NCBI GenBank assembly: GCA_033980235.1
Contig: CM067065.1
Coordinates: 6,465,328-6,529,327, forward strand
DNA: 64,000 bases
Origin: Diadema setosum
Taxonomy: Eukaryota; Echinodermata; Echinoidea; Diadematoida; Diadematidae
Direction: 5' to 3'
Shown here: in pieces, positions 36,966 to 47,280 of the stretch
Layout: each line of letters starts with the position of its first letter
Numbering within the stretch: position 1 is the first letter of the stretch
Program-made: the position numbers and the translations under genes
Notes under the pieces: model-generated
Told to the model about the DNA's origin: nothing
The model's input: the letters and a program-made list of their open reading frames with translations, nothing else
Database searches by the model: none

Positions 36966-37895
36966 TCAAACGATTTTATACAAAACGGAAAAGTTGTAAC
37001 GGAAATACATATTCGTGATATATGTAGGTCTTCACGCTGGAGGGGGTGGCGAAAGACAAAACACCCATAATAAAGGAATATGAACATTCTCAAACCTTGG
37101 AGCTACGAGTGAGTAGATTCGGGACTCCAGTTTCAAATGTATTTATCAAACTGTGTTTATGGCAGATCTGAGAGGTGAGAAGGGGTTTGAAAGGATGAGG
37201 CCAAAATTTGGTAGGTAGAGTGTATAAGAATATCAAATGTATTCAAATGGATACCTTTCCACACTTAGGAGTCCAGAGGGGCACACGGCCCAAGGATTCG
37301 GTGTAGAGGGATCGGAAGGGGGGGGGGGGGCATGGGGGAAAGATAGCTCCGAAGTTAAGGAGTCTTCACAATTCTTTTGCTCTAAAACCAGAAGTTATAG
37401 GTGAAGTTAGTCCAAAAAAAAAGTATGGTGACTGCAGTTTCAAGTTACTTCATGGTAGATTCGGTGATGAGCGGAGGGAAGGGGCAGTTTTGTCTCTATA
37501 TAATTTTCACATATTCATCTTCTTCTCAGAAAGACATAGTCAACTTTGTCACACAATTTTGAAGACATTATCACTAGGGTTACAGCAGATATATTTATAC
37601 AAATTGATGGTTACCATGCAACCACTCGAATCGAGAGACCCCGGGGACTCCCAAACTCCCAAATATACTTAGAATCTAACCGACAGAAAAAAAAAAAAAT
37701 CTTCTTCAAAATCAGAGGAATTTCTCTGAGGAAACAGGTTAGCAGAAGTACTGCCAAAGTTATAGTATAGATTCGGGAATGAACCCATAGGGTCCGGGAA
37801 CGAATTGGTGGCTAGTTTATAAATTTCATATCATTTTTGAACATGAACTCTCAAATTTTCTAAAGGAAGATACAGATTAATATTTAAATGGATAC
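34650..37895. repeat. Extra repeat sequence in duplication copy 2
   Basis: No gene is seen. The first part (34830-36250) is another copy of the AG-bearing unit and resembles 4380-5760: AG tract at 35279-35308, GGGCCATCAAAGGATAACC at 35667, and GATATCAATGAAATGAATAT at about 35822. The part from 36250 to 37895 is unique A+T-rich sequence with an (AT)n/(TA)n tract at 36911-36960 and a G run at 37319-37330. Copy 1 has no matching segment between 11800 and 11880, so this was either gained in copy 2 or lost from copy 1. Confidence 0.6.
36911..36960. repeat. (TA)n microsatellite
   Basis: An alternating TA run with a few TG interruptions. Confidence 0.9.
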
Positions 37896-38320
37896 CATTC
37901 CCCCTGAAAGCTGTCCCTTGCCCATATTTCCTACGTTCTTAGGTATCAGGCAGCAAGAATACCTGGAAGGCGAATTTGCAGTTCTCTGGTGAGCACGAGG
38001 ACACCCCCCCTCCTCCCCCCCCCCCCCCCCTACCACCACCACCACCTCTTTCTGGGGATTTTATCTGAAGATGATGTTGTATTCTTTACAGCACTATCCA
38101 AAAAGAAATGTTGAAATTGACCTTGCTTTACTTTTGGAATGGTCAAATTAAAAGAATAACCTACTTTAATTACTTTTTGACATGATTAAGGTCCTTATAG
38201 GTTATGATTATTCATGTAAGTAGACATGACATGTGAATGCAGCATATTGTTATATTAATTCATTCAAAGGGGGTATTCTATACGCTTATATTATTACACC
38301 GAGGAATCTCTCTTTTTGTT

Positions 38321-38326
38321 TTTAAT
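38321..38326 (-). promoter_or_regulatory. Candidate variant poly(A) signal for TRIM gene 2
   Basis: ATTAAA on the minus strand, about 52 bp beyond the stop codon. It is a common variant signal but may be chance. Confidence 0.3.
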
Positions 38327-38377
38327 CTGACACGCTTTTGCGTAAGAAATATCGTCAATGACAAAATCTATGACACG

Positions 38378-40216
38378 TTAAATGGCATTAAATATGTAAA
38401 GTCTACTTTCAGTGCAGAAAGCTATCTCACCACTCTCAAACTCTTGTAGGTAGTACCGACGATTTTCTGTTTTTTGTATTTGGAAATCACTGATAAGGCT
38501 TTGCACGTGCTTCAATGCACTCGTGTATCGATCAATGCTGACGAGACCCTCCTCGTGCTTCACCCAGGCTACAATGACCGAATCATCTCGACAAACAGCT
38601 GGGTAGGGAGACATATTCTCCTTCTTCAAGACATTTCCCTTATTCCCCTTACCATCAAGGCTCACGACAGCCGAGTCACATAGTATCAGATTTCCCGTGT
38701 TGTGAAAGGAGAATATTTGTTGAGGTGTAAATCCACCACACATCATGCTTCTTACAGCTTTACCACCCTGTGGGGTAAATACCTCAATCTTTTGGGGTTG
38801 CCTACAACTCACATATATATTATCCTCTCTATCCACAGTGAGACCACCATATCCTCCATGATATTGATAGGATCTCGTCGTCTCGAACGTGACGTCAAGC
38901 TTCTTCCATTGTGGAGTGTAGAGTGACACCGTGCTATTGCTATCGCGTACTACACTTCGGCCATCAGACAGGAATCCAATGTTAACGAAATAGGAACTAC
39001 TCAGCACGCTCTGCTGTAACTCGCCATAAGGGGAGAAGAGATCGATTCCACAATTGGATCCTCTCACCGCCATCTTATTGTCTGGTGCACAATTCATGCA
39101 GACCATATCTTTCCTAGGGAACCCTACGTCTGTCTTGATATCCCAACTCTCCAGCTCTCCAAGACAAAGTTCATTGACCTTCACGTATCTACGGAATGAT
39201 ATCTTCTGAGCTCGTTCTGCCACACCTTTTGGTGATTGGTCATCAGGCTCATCTCGTGCAAGAAAACTCTTCAAGTCTTTGCGCAGCGTGTCGTGTGCAA
39301 ACAGAGACTCTTTCTCCAGTGGTACCTTCATACCGTCAGTAACCATCTCTTCCATAGCGTTCATGTGACTTATTGTTTGGTGACTCTCCTCCTCCATTAC
39401 TTTTAATTCCTTCTCGAATTTCTCACACCATTGTTTCACTTGACTTTTCAGGGCTTCTCTATTGTCTGACAATAGTTGCATGTATTCCTCGTACGTCTTG
39501 TCGATTTCATTATTGAGTCTTGTCATTACATTTGTTATTTCATTGCGTTGTGCCTCTATGAATTTGATGTGATTGTCGATGGACATTCTCTTTGAGATTA
39601 CTTTGTGTTTCAACTCCTTGATACTTTCCATCAATTTCTCCTCATGAACAGCTGCCTCTTTTATCTGATGTCCTGCTTGTAAGTGTGTTGACATCCCACA
39701 TCTTAGGCAGACGTATTCTTGACAATCTGTACAAAAACACTCTTCATCATCGTTGGGATGTTTCCTACATTTCCGTCGCCTCTTAAGCGGAACTTTTCCT
39801 GAGAGCACCTCGCTCATGGCTACCACGTCGTGAGTGGAAAACGGTTTCCATAAAGAGTGGCCTTTCTCACACGATTTACACATATATTTCCCACAGTCCT
39901 GACAGTAGGACACAGCTGGCGACTTGTCGTCCATCTCACAAACCGTGCATGTTGGATTCTTGGTTTTCACTTCGTCCACGAGAGAATTGAAGGATGCGTT
40001 TGTTTGTAACTTTTCCACATCTCCACAGGGTAGGGGCGTTCCTTTTCTGCATATTGGACAGGTAATAGTTGGTTGGTCGGGCTGCGTTTGAAAGACACGT
40101 TGAAGACAGTCTTTGCAGAATGTGTGAGAACATGTCAGTGATTTAGGTTGTTCGAGAAGTGTAAGACAGATAGGGCACTCCAGATTCTGGCTGCTGTTCT
40201 GATGAAATGTTGCCAT
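38378..40216 (-). CDS. TRIM-family RING E3 ubiquitin ligase (copy 2)
   Basis: The predicted protein has 612 residues from MATFHQ and is a clear paralogue of the gene at 15624-17465. RING cysteines and histidine are at the same positions (14, 17, 29, 31, 34, 37, 53, 56). The two B-boxes (about 90-129 and 150-183) keep every zinc ligand, and the coiled coil is at about 190-300. In the C-terminal region, blocks such as GGKAVRSMMC and WVKHEEGLVSIDRY are unchanged, whereas the first strands (about 355-420) differ strongly, including a loss around GELESWDIK. No frameshift or stop is present, so both copies appear functional. The frame is open 16 codons further, to 40264, but an acceptor-like site at 40230-40246 favours MATFHQ as the start. 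The role is inferred from the family: a ubiquitin ligase using its C-terminal propeller-like region to choose substrates. Confidence 0.92.
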   Translation of the reverse strand: MATFHQNSSQNLECPICLTLLEQPKSLTCSHTFCKDCLQRVFQTQPDQPTITCPICRKGTPLPCGDVEKLQTNASFNSLVDEVKTKNPTCTVCEMDDKSPAVSYCQDCGKYMCKSCEKGHSLWKPFSTHDVVAMSEVLSGKVPLKRRRKCRKHPNDDEECFCTDCQEYVCLRCGMSTHLQAGHQIKEAAVHEEKLMESIKELKHKVISKRMSIDNHIKFIEAQRNEITNVMTRLNNEIDKTYEEYMQLLSDNREALKSQVKQWCEKFEKELKVMEEESHQTISHMNAMEEMVTDGMKVPLEKESLFAHDTLRKDLKSFLARDEPDDQSPKGVAERAQKISFRRYVKVNELCLGELESWDIKTDVGFPRKDMVCMNCAPDNKMAVRGSNCGIDLFSPYGELQQSVLSSSYFVNIGFLSDGRSVVRDSNSTVSLYTPQWKKLDVTFETTRSYQYHGGYGGLTVDREDNIYVSCRQPQKIEVFTPQGGKAVRSMMCGGFTPQQIFSFHNTGNLILCDSAVVSLDGKGNKGNVLKKENMSPYPAVCRDDSVIVAWVKHEEGLVSIDRYTSALKHVQSLISDFQIQKTENRRYYLQEFESGEIAFCTESRLYIFNAI

Positions 40217-40229
40217 GGTGTCTGTTTGT

Positions 40230-40246
40230 CTAAAAGCAAAAGAAAC
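40230..40246 (-). other. Candidate 3' splice site upstream of TRIM gene 2
   Basis: Minus-strand GTTTCTTTTGCTTTTAG lies 13 bp before the MATFHQ ATG, matching TRIM gene 1 in sequence and spacing. Confidence 0.55.
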
Positions 40247-40619
40247 ATACAGTAGTAAATACATCTACAAAAGCATAGATTAGCGTTTAGTAATAATAAC
40301 AGAAAAGAAAAAGTCGGTGATGATGTGATGCATGATGTTAGAATCTTAAAATCGAGCATTATAACATACAATGTAGCATAATACAGCATATTTAACACAT
40401 TGTATGTGAATATTGCTTGTCTTGTTTTCTAAGACATTGTAAGGATGTATTATTTCTGGGCCGTTTAAATCTGATTAATGGTGGTTGATTCGAGTGGAAG
40501 ACATCACATAGATGTGTTGAGTGAGCCTGTCATAGGATGGGCGACATATAGTAATCAGATATATCTTGGTAATACTCTAAAGGAGTATTCATAGAATAAA
40601 AGAGTTGCATGACTATACA

Positions 40620-41320
40620 CAGTGGCGTACCGTGGGTCAAGACATGGAGGGGGGCACCTCGTGGAAAAGTAATTTTCAGGGTGTGTATGCTTGTGCGTGC
40701 GTGCGTGCGCTTTCAGTTTGCAAACTTGATAGGGACTACAATACATAACGGAATGTGATACATTCCACAGCGCGGTCACATTGTAAGTTTTTCTTACATG
40801 GATTATTGAATGTCGTTGTGAAACGACAAATTACTGGCAGCACCATCAGGAGAATTGCATAACAATCAAATGCGAGCGAGCTTGAAAATTTTGATATTTT
40901 TAAGTCCCCAAAATGCCGTTTGTAGCTATATTTTTTCGCTTTGGAATATAAGGGGGGGGGGGTGCACCGTGCTCAACTGCTTGCAATTAATAGAAGCAAC
41001 ATCAGGAAAATAGCATAACGATTGAATGCGAGCGAGCTTGAAAATTTTGGCATTTTAAGGTCCAAAAATTGCCTTTTGTAGCTATATTTTTTCGCTTTGG
41101 AAGTTAAGAGGGGGGCGCACCTGGGTCAACTGCTTGTAATTACTAGAAGCAACATCAGGAAAATAGCATCACGATTAAATGCCAGCGAGTTTGAAAATGT
41201 TGCCATTTTACAGTCCAAAAACTGCCGTTTGTAGTTACATTTTTTTTTTCGTTTTTGAAATAAAGGGAGGGGCGCCGGTGCGCGCCCCCTCCCTCCCCCC
41301 CCCCCCCCGATCCGCCTCTG
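40620..41320. mobile_element. 701 bp non-autonomous element with three internal repeats
   Basis: The left end is CAGTGGCGTACCG (40620-40632). The right end, read inverted, is CAGAGGCGGATCGG (41307-41320). These are imperfect inverted repeats of the CAGNGGCG type. Inside are three direct copies of a roughly 150 bp unit (about 40832-40985, 40986-41143, 41144-41290), each with CATCAGGA, GCGAGCGAGCTTGAAAAT (degraded in the third), TTGCCNTTTGTAGC and TTTTTTCGCTTTGGAA blocks, ending in a G run. No target-site duplication was found. No coding capacity is seen. Confidence 0.65.
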
Positions 41321-41436
41321 GTAGTCTTGGGTGTCGGTTTATGTACATGATTGGGGGAGGTATGACCAGCGAGGGGGCGTCGAACTGACCAAGCGGGGGA
41401 AGGATGTCCAAAATCTGTCATCATGTAAAAGAGAAT

Positions 41437-42132
41437 ATGTTACCGTGCACCACAAAACAAACAAAAAGTCGTACCAATTGGTTTTACGTAAGGACTCAAA
41501 ACAGGTGAAATGGGTCAACTAAGTCAATCTTCAGTTTTTCATTTTTTTCTGAAAGAGTTATTTTTCTTCTGCAATATACTTTAGTTTGGGATCATAACAC
41601 GAATGGGAAAGTGTGGTTTCAGTAGTTTTTCTACAACCCCCTTTTGAGGGAGAGTATAGAGTGACCAGGTATACCTAGAGGCCCCTTTTCATTTCTTGAA
41701 ATCCTTTGTACACTCTTCACGTTCAAGTCTAACAACTTTTGAAAGGGTAATGCTACTGTGTTGTAAGTTGGCAGTAATCATGGACAGAATGTGTTAATAG
41801 AACATGCTCAATTTCAGCTTAATTTGATAATCCCTTCATTGTTATAGCTCCGGTGGTTGACATCCTGTGTTTTGTCCCTTTCATCGCACAGTTAGCAGGG
41901 CTTGGTGAAAGATTGAGCACTTGAATAGACCCTGTACTTCAGAGTCTCTTTTCTCAGTTCACACTTTTCCAGAGTGTGTGCTTTCTTTCCTGTATTTATG
42001 TAGGTTAGGGGAGTCCGTTTGAATTGAGTTATACATCATTTTAAAGCTTAGAGTCTGCTCTTTTAGAATCTGCCCCTAACTAAGAATCCATGTCTTGCGT
42101 CTTTTTGCTGGTTTTGTGATGCAGGGTCACAT
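41437..42132. mobile_element. 696 bp TIR element, copy F1
   Basis: The left end ATGTTACCGTGCACCACAAA (41437-41456) is an inverted match to the right end (42113-42132, read inverted ATGTGACCCTGCATCACAAA), three mismatches in 20. The outer AT may be part of an ATAT target. A direct relative lies at about 49650-50310. No transposase frame is seen. The body has no gene. Confidence 0.7.
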
Positions 42133-42249
42133 ATGAAAAAACATAATATGAGCGAAATATAACTAGTTAACAGGATTTGTGTGTCCTTTTGACTGTTTCT
42201 ATATGACATATATCAAGGTTTTATTCGATCCATAGAAATCTGAATATCT

Positions 42250-42670
42250 GTCATATATCGTCGGTGTTACCACGAACCGACGCTATTTCGTTTTTGAGCG
42301 AAAATGCAATTCTGAGAAAATCGCGTTTAAAGATCTCACAAGTTTTAGACAACGTTTTCAATGACTTTTCCTGTCTTGTGTGTGAAAATTTTGACAGGGT
42401 GATGAGAGTGGAAGTTGTTCTTCCTATCCATAGTGTAATTTTAGTGTGAATTCAAAAGAATTACGATATTTCTGTCTTCAAACTCACTGCGTCGGTTCGT
42501 AAATCCATCGTTTCTTGCGCGCACCATAGGTTATGTACTTAAGCGCGGGTCCCACGAACCGACGTAAGTTGTATTACGCCGGTTCGTGGGACCCGCGCTG
42601 TAGGGCCTGCACAATAGGTAACGTGCAATACGCGTGTATTTACGAACCGTCGCTATTTCATTTTCGTATG
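42250..42670. repeat. ACGAACCGACG hairpin element, copy G1
   Basis: The motif ACGAACCGACG or its complement occurs at 42273, 42486, 42553, 42578 and (variant ACGAACCGTCG) 42644. The core is an inverted repeat with 20 bp perfect arms, 42542-42561 (AGCGCGGGTCCCACGAACCG) and 42580-42599. It can extend inward with CGTAA/TTACG after one mismatch. A similar element lies inverted at 49250-49565. No coding function is apparent. Confidence 0.7.
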
Positions 42671-42699
42671 TGTTTACATACAAATACTATTAGGGCTAT

Positions 42700-44250
42700 A
42701 CCTGCTTATCAACAATAACCTTATTAATTGAAATCAATTGTCATGTAATGATTATTGTGATGATTATAATACATTAGGTGATAATTAAGATGATAATATA
42801 AGCCAGTTTCTCTTAATTGTTATAAAAAGCGTGTTGTCCTTGTTTTCATCTTCATTTAGCATTGTTATTAGAGCTGTCGTTGATCGCTCCAAAGATTTCT
42901 TTGCCCTCCCCCCTCCTTTTTTGTGTGGATATATTATTCAACACTTTTGCATGTGGATATTTATCATTTGGTAATTAATATGTACTCGGTATACTGTGCT
43001 TCATATTTTTTTACTTTTTACTGTTTTTTTTTTTACTTTTTTAACTTACTTTCTTTATTTTTCACATAATTTTTAATTCAAATTCAGTTCACTTCTTTCA
43101 TAATAATTATGAATGTTTGTTCTAAGATGAAGGATACCGCTAAATATAGGGAAAAAGATGTGCCAGTCAGTAATGATTACTTGCATTTACTCATCTTTCA
43201 TACTCATGCACTCTGTTATTTCTTTCTCTGAAATAATCTATTAATTTCTTTATTTCTTATTATTCCACATTATTTGTGACTTTTACTTTGTCACAATTTT
43301 TATCGGTGTCATTATTGTCATTTGGCTTGCATGCGAATTCACTCATAATTCCTCATTTTCCATCTTTCTCTTTCCTGCTCAACAGATTCTTTGATAGCTG
43401 CACTTGATCATATAAAAACATAAAACTCATCCTGCATGCACTCTTCGAAACTGATAAACTCCTAAAAATACATAAATATCAAAATTATTAGAATTTCAAG
43501 CTTCATTTTAAATATATAACAATGGTCATGTTTTATTATGCCTTTTGCAGCAATACATGTGTATATTGAAGAGGTACATTATGTAATCGAAGAAACATAG
43601 GTTCTCAATAAAGTATCAAATTTGAATTATTCAGAGATGAGTAATGACAATGGGAAGGATAACAATTGTGGAAGAGCTCCATAAATCAATAAATATCTAA
43701 TGGCAAATGGAGATGGAATCAATATTAAAGAATATGCGTAATTCAAGTTCATTATTACATCAGTTCTTGTGTGTTCACAAAAAGAGAAACACAGGTCGAA
43801 CATGCGCACCAAATCTTACAATGTACATTTACATCTATAGAGTGCGGACGGAACATATACAAAAGAAAGAATAACATTCTCAAATTAATATATCAAGCAT
43901 AATTATGTATATGAACATAAAAAGATGTTGCTGCATATGCATGAAGCTTGAGAGTGCTGCAACACACATTATGCTCAGATGGAAACTTGATGTATATCAT
44001 ACAAAAGAGAAGAGGTACTGCATGTACATGTAGTTACACTATTCACAGGACAGTAGAGAAAAAGCAAGAGAGAGAGAAGGAAATGGGTGTCTAAAATAGG
44101 TCGATGTAAGGAGTGCCAAGCCAATTAAGTCTCTAATAGAAGTCATACATATATGAAAAGGAAACAAATTAATCACAACATAAATGATCGTGCTCATATT
44201 AACCAATAATTAGCATCTAAAAATGTGTGTAGAAAGCCCATAATATCAGC
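42700..44250. other. A+T-rich non-coding DNA
   Basis: Nothing recognisable as a gene or repeat family. Short open frames have no domain features. T-runs at 43005-43060 and scattered AATAAA sequences are as expected by base composition. Confidence 0.5.
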
Positions 44251-44552
44251 CTTTCGCCCCGTAGGCTTGTTACATATGAGAAAAGAGAAATTTTGGCCGA
44301 CCCCCCCCCCCCCTCCGAATCCTTAATCCACCAGTACTATAAACACATGTGCTAGCAAATTCACAAGAGGGGTGGGGAAATTCGGCCAAAATTGTGTGTG
44401 GTTAAGATAATTAAAAAGAAAGGTCATCAGCAAAACTACGGGGTGGATGCAGACGAATTTTCATGTGATGACTAAAAAAAAAAAAATGCAGCCAAAGGGG
44501 GGGGGGGGGGGGGGAAAGGACGGTGGAGAGGGGCCAAGGCTAATTTGACTCC

Positions 44553-44583
<31 letters not shown>

Positions 44584-44844
44584 AAAAACACGCCACTGTT
44601 CTACAGCACCTTTAAAGGACTCTTAATTTTCTTTTGTAAAAAACAAACGTCTCGAAGTAAAGAATTCCATATTGTAGGCGAAATGTAGACTGATACAGTG
44701 TACATCCCAAGCTATTAAAGAAAAAAAAAAACAGATTATGAATATTATTTAAAGTAAGAATTTCAGTGCGTTTAATCATCTTTAGTCGAGTTGCAAATGA
44801 CATGTGCATATTTAATAAGAGCAGTTAACTTCGAAGCGCCCCCA

Positions 44845-44928
44845 AGCCCTTCTATATTTAATCATTCATGTCTATGGTGCTGGTCTAGTAATCCGGAGGT
44901 CGTGGGTTCGAATCCCGCTTGGGCTGCC
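44845..44928 (+). pseudogene. tRNA-Thr(AGT)-like degenerate sequence
   Basis: The 3' half folds like a tRNA. There is an anticodon arm CTGGT-CTAGTAA-TCCGG (one mismatch; anticodon AGT), a five-base variable region, a perfect-length T arm GTGGG-TTCGAAT-CCCGC and an acceptor TTGGGCT. The B-box GGTTCGAATCC is exact at 44905-44915. The 5' half lacks a recognisable A-box and D arm, and two acceptor positions mispair. A T-run starting at 44933 would end Pol III transcription. This is a tRNA pseudogene or a SINE head rather than a working tRNA. Confidence 0.5.
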
Positions 44929-44933
44929 TGTGA

Positions 44934-46185
44934 TTTTTTTTTTTTTTTTCACAGCAGCCCACAAACTGCACACTGCAGTTGCATGTGTTACTACGGATGG
45001 AGACAAATGAATAATCTATTATTTTAATATACAATGTTTGACATCCTTTTTGTAATCACTTTCTTTAATTGTACATTTAGAGACATAATGAATTATTAGT
45101 AAAAGAAATCATATTTCTGTATTTTGTTGTGAGTTTGCATGGGAGCATACACGTATCATAATTTACAATTTTAGTTAAATAAAGAACATCTCATAACAGA
45201 ACTGTCTAGTGATGGTTGAATGATTATGTCAATTTGTTATAAGTCCTATCAGTTATATGGAGTGCATTTCCCATGTTTATAAGAATCATACGTAACACAT
45301 TCAAAGTGGGTTGAAGACAACAAAATAATAAATAAAAGAATAAAGGAGAATAGAATGAATTACAGTTTGAGGTGAGTTTGGCATGTCATTAACTGGATTA
45401 ATATTATCATCTAGCAGAGATGCATATTGATTATTTGTTGCATTAATTTCATAAAAATACATACATGTATAACATGTCTCAATCAACATTCAGAATGTTT
45501 GCAAAATGTAGATGAACATGTATCATGAACATGGTTGAAGATGAAGCTGGAACTTTTTGTTAATGGGTCTAAGCTACCATTTGTGACTCTCATAAATCTG
45601 TTTTCTGTGAAAATTCGTACAGCGAGCTAAAAGTTTCTGATATACACATTTTGACAGTGTGACACATTTGGTTATGCCCCCGACAATTTAGATTGACTCT
45701 CGCAATTATCACCATTTACGAAAAATATATCAGTGAAGGGCATGTTAATCCTCAGTCGATAACTATTACAACTATGCAATGATTATTCAACCATCTAACT
45801 TCATCTGATTACAGCATCATCTGAATATTGCCAATGTGCACTTAGAAATTTATCAAGATGTATCACAAGGTTATGATTACCACACAAAACCTTCAAGATT
45901 TATTATCATGAAATACATACCAATGAACACTTAAAGAAAATCTAACATTCCACATCCACATGAAGCTTGCCTTGATATAAATGTCTCTCAGTAGTGTTAT
46001 TAAAGTGTAGCAAAATTGTAATTACGACATCACAGAATGGAATGCATGTTTTCACCTTCAATCTTAGAATCTTCTTTCATGTTTCCACTTTACAATCACA
46101 TTTTAATGTAGATATACCGTCCTTATGTTGTCGCCCTTTATCCCAAGTTCTCCCTTCTATCCTATCTGTAGATTGTCTTCTTTCC
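44934..46185. other. A+T-rich non-coding DNA
   Basis: No gene, structural RNA or repeat family is recognised in this stretch. Confidence 0.45.
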
Positions 46186-47280
46186 TAAGCCATTGTATTC
46201 ACATTCCTTGATGATAAACACGATGCTGTACTTTTTTTCTTCTCTGAAACAGTCCAGCTCTTCGCTACTGCATGGCATCAGTCATGTGAAAGAAAAAACA
46301 GAAATTAAGAACTTTCGATTAAAATCAAACATCATGATACAAGATACAACTTTCATTTTGAGAAAAAGAAATCAGCCAACTAAGCTGTAGTTGAAATCAT
46401 TTTGCTCTATTTATATTAAACATAAAACAAAATGGTATACAGGATCAAAGAATGTCAAAAAATACTGCTGTTCGTCTTTGATGCATATTCAAGTGGTCTC
46501 GCCTTTTACATATTTTAATGATGCAAGATCTTATGTCTAGCACTTAGTAAGTCTCATGTAGAAATTAAATTATCATTCACATGAATAAATCTACATGTCC
46601 TTGTAAATAAGGCATTGCTTTGAAAAAGCTGAATATTAGTAACTGCATTTGGGAAACGGTCTACGACAATCAAACTTCTTTATTATCAGAGACTTTAACA
46701 TCTTGATTAGACCTAGACTCTAATTACCATTGTATTCACATCCGTTGATGATGTACACGACCCTGTACTTTTTCTTTTCTTTTCTGAGACAGTCCAGTTC
46801 TTCGCTACTACATGGCACCAGTCATCTGAAAGAAAAGAAAGAAATTAAGAACTTTTGATTAAAATCAAACATCATGGTACAAGATACAACTTTAATTTTG
46901 AGAAGAAAAAAAAATCAGCCAACAAAACTGAAGTTGAAATTATTTTGCTCTATTTATATTAAACATAAAACAAAATGGTAGGCCTATGCAGGATCAAAGA
47001 ATGTCAAAATATACTGCTGTTTGTCTTTGATCCATATTCAAATTGTCTCGTCATTTACACATTTTAATGATGCAAGATCTTATGTCTAGCACTTAGTAAG
47101 TCTCATGTAGAAATTGAATTATCATTCACATGAATATAAATCTACATGTACTTGTAAACAAGGCATTGCATTGAAGTAGCTGAATATTACTACCTGCATT
47201 TGGGAAACAGTCTACGACAATCAAACCTGTTTCTTATCAGAGACTGTATCATCTTAATTAGACCTAGACTCTACATTATC
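46186..47280. repeat. 545 bp tandem duplication
   Basis: Copy 1 (46186-46723) and copy 2 (46727-47275) run in parallel from CCATTGTATTCACAT to TAGACCTAGACTCTA with few differences. Both contain CAGTCCAG.TCTTCGCTACT, GATTAAAATCAAACATCATG, TTTAATGATGCAAGATCTTA and similar blocks. Near the left end, on the minus strand, both copies share an open stretch (SSEELDC then K-rich, ending CEYNG). A splice-acceptor-like TTCTTTCTTTTCTTTCAG precedes it in copy 2 only. Confidence 0.85.

Larger units (their letters stand above)
22590..40612. repeat. Segmental duplication, copy 2 (TRIM-bearing)
   Basis: This is the partner of bases 1-17865, ending about 150 bp beyond the second TRIM gap region where similarity to 17840 fades. 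It carries its own insertions, namely LINE B and the 30778-31918 TIR element, and extra repeat sequence at 34650-37850. It keeps uninterrupted versions of sites that are interrupted in copy 1: 32680-32700 for the SINE, 33738-33750 for LINE A, and 37931-37960 for LINE D1. The head-to-tail spacing of the two TRIM stop codons is 22754 bp. The level of divergence implies that the duplication is not recent. Confidence 0.75.

Noticed and set aside
44254..44600. Possible further CAGTGGCG-ended element (right end CACGCCACTG at 44589-44598)
   Set aside because: Only one end and internal G/C runs are visible. No matching left end or target-site duplication was found.
44845..44928. Functional tRNA-Thr gene
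   Set aside because: The A-box and D arm are missing and the acceptor stem has mispairs, so it is listed as a tRNA-like pseudogene instead.
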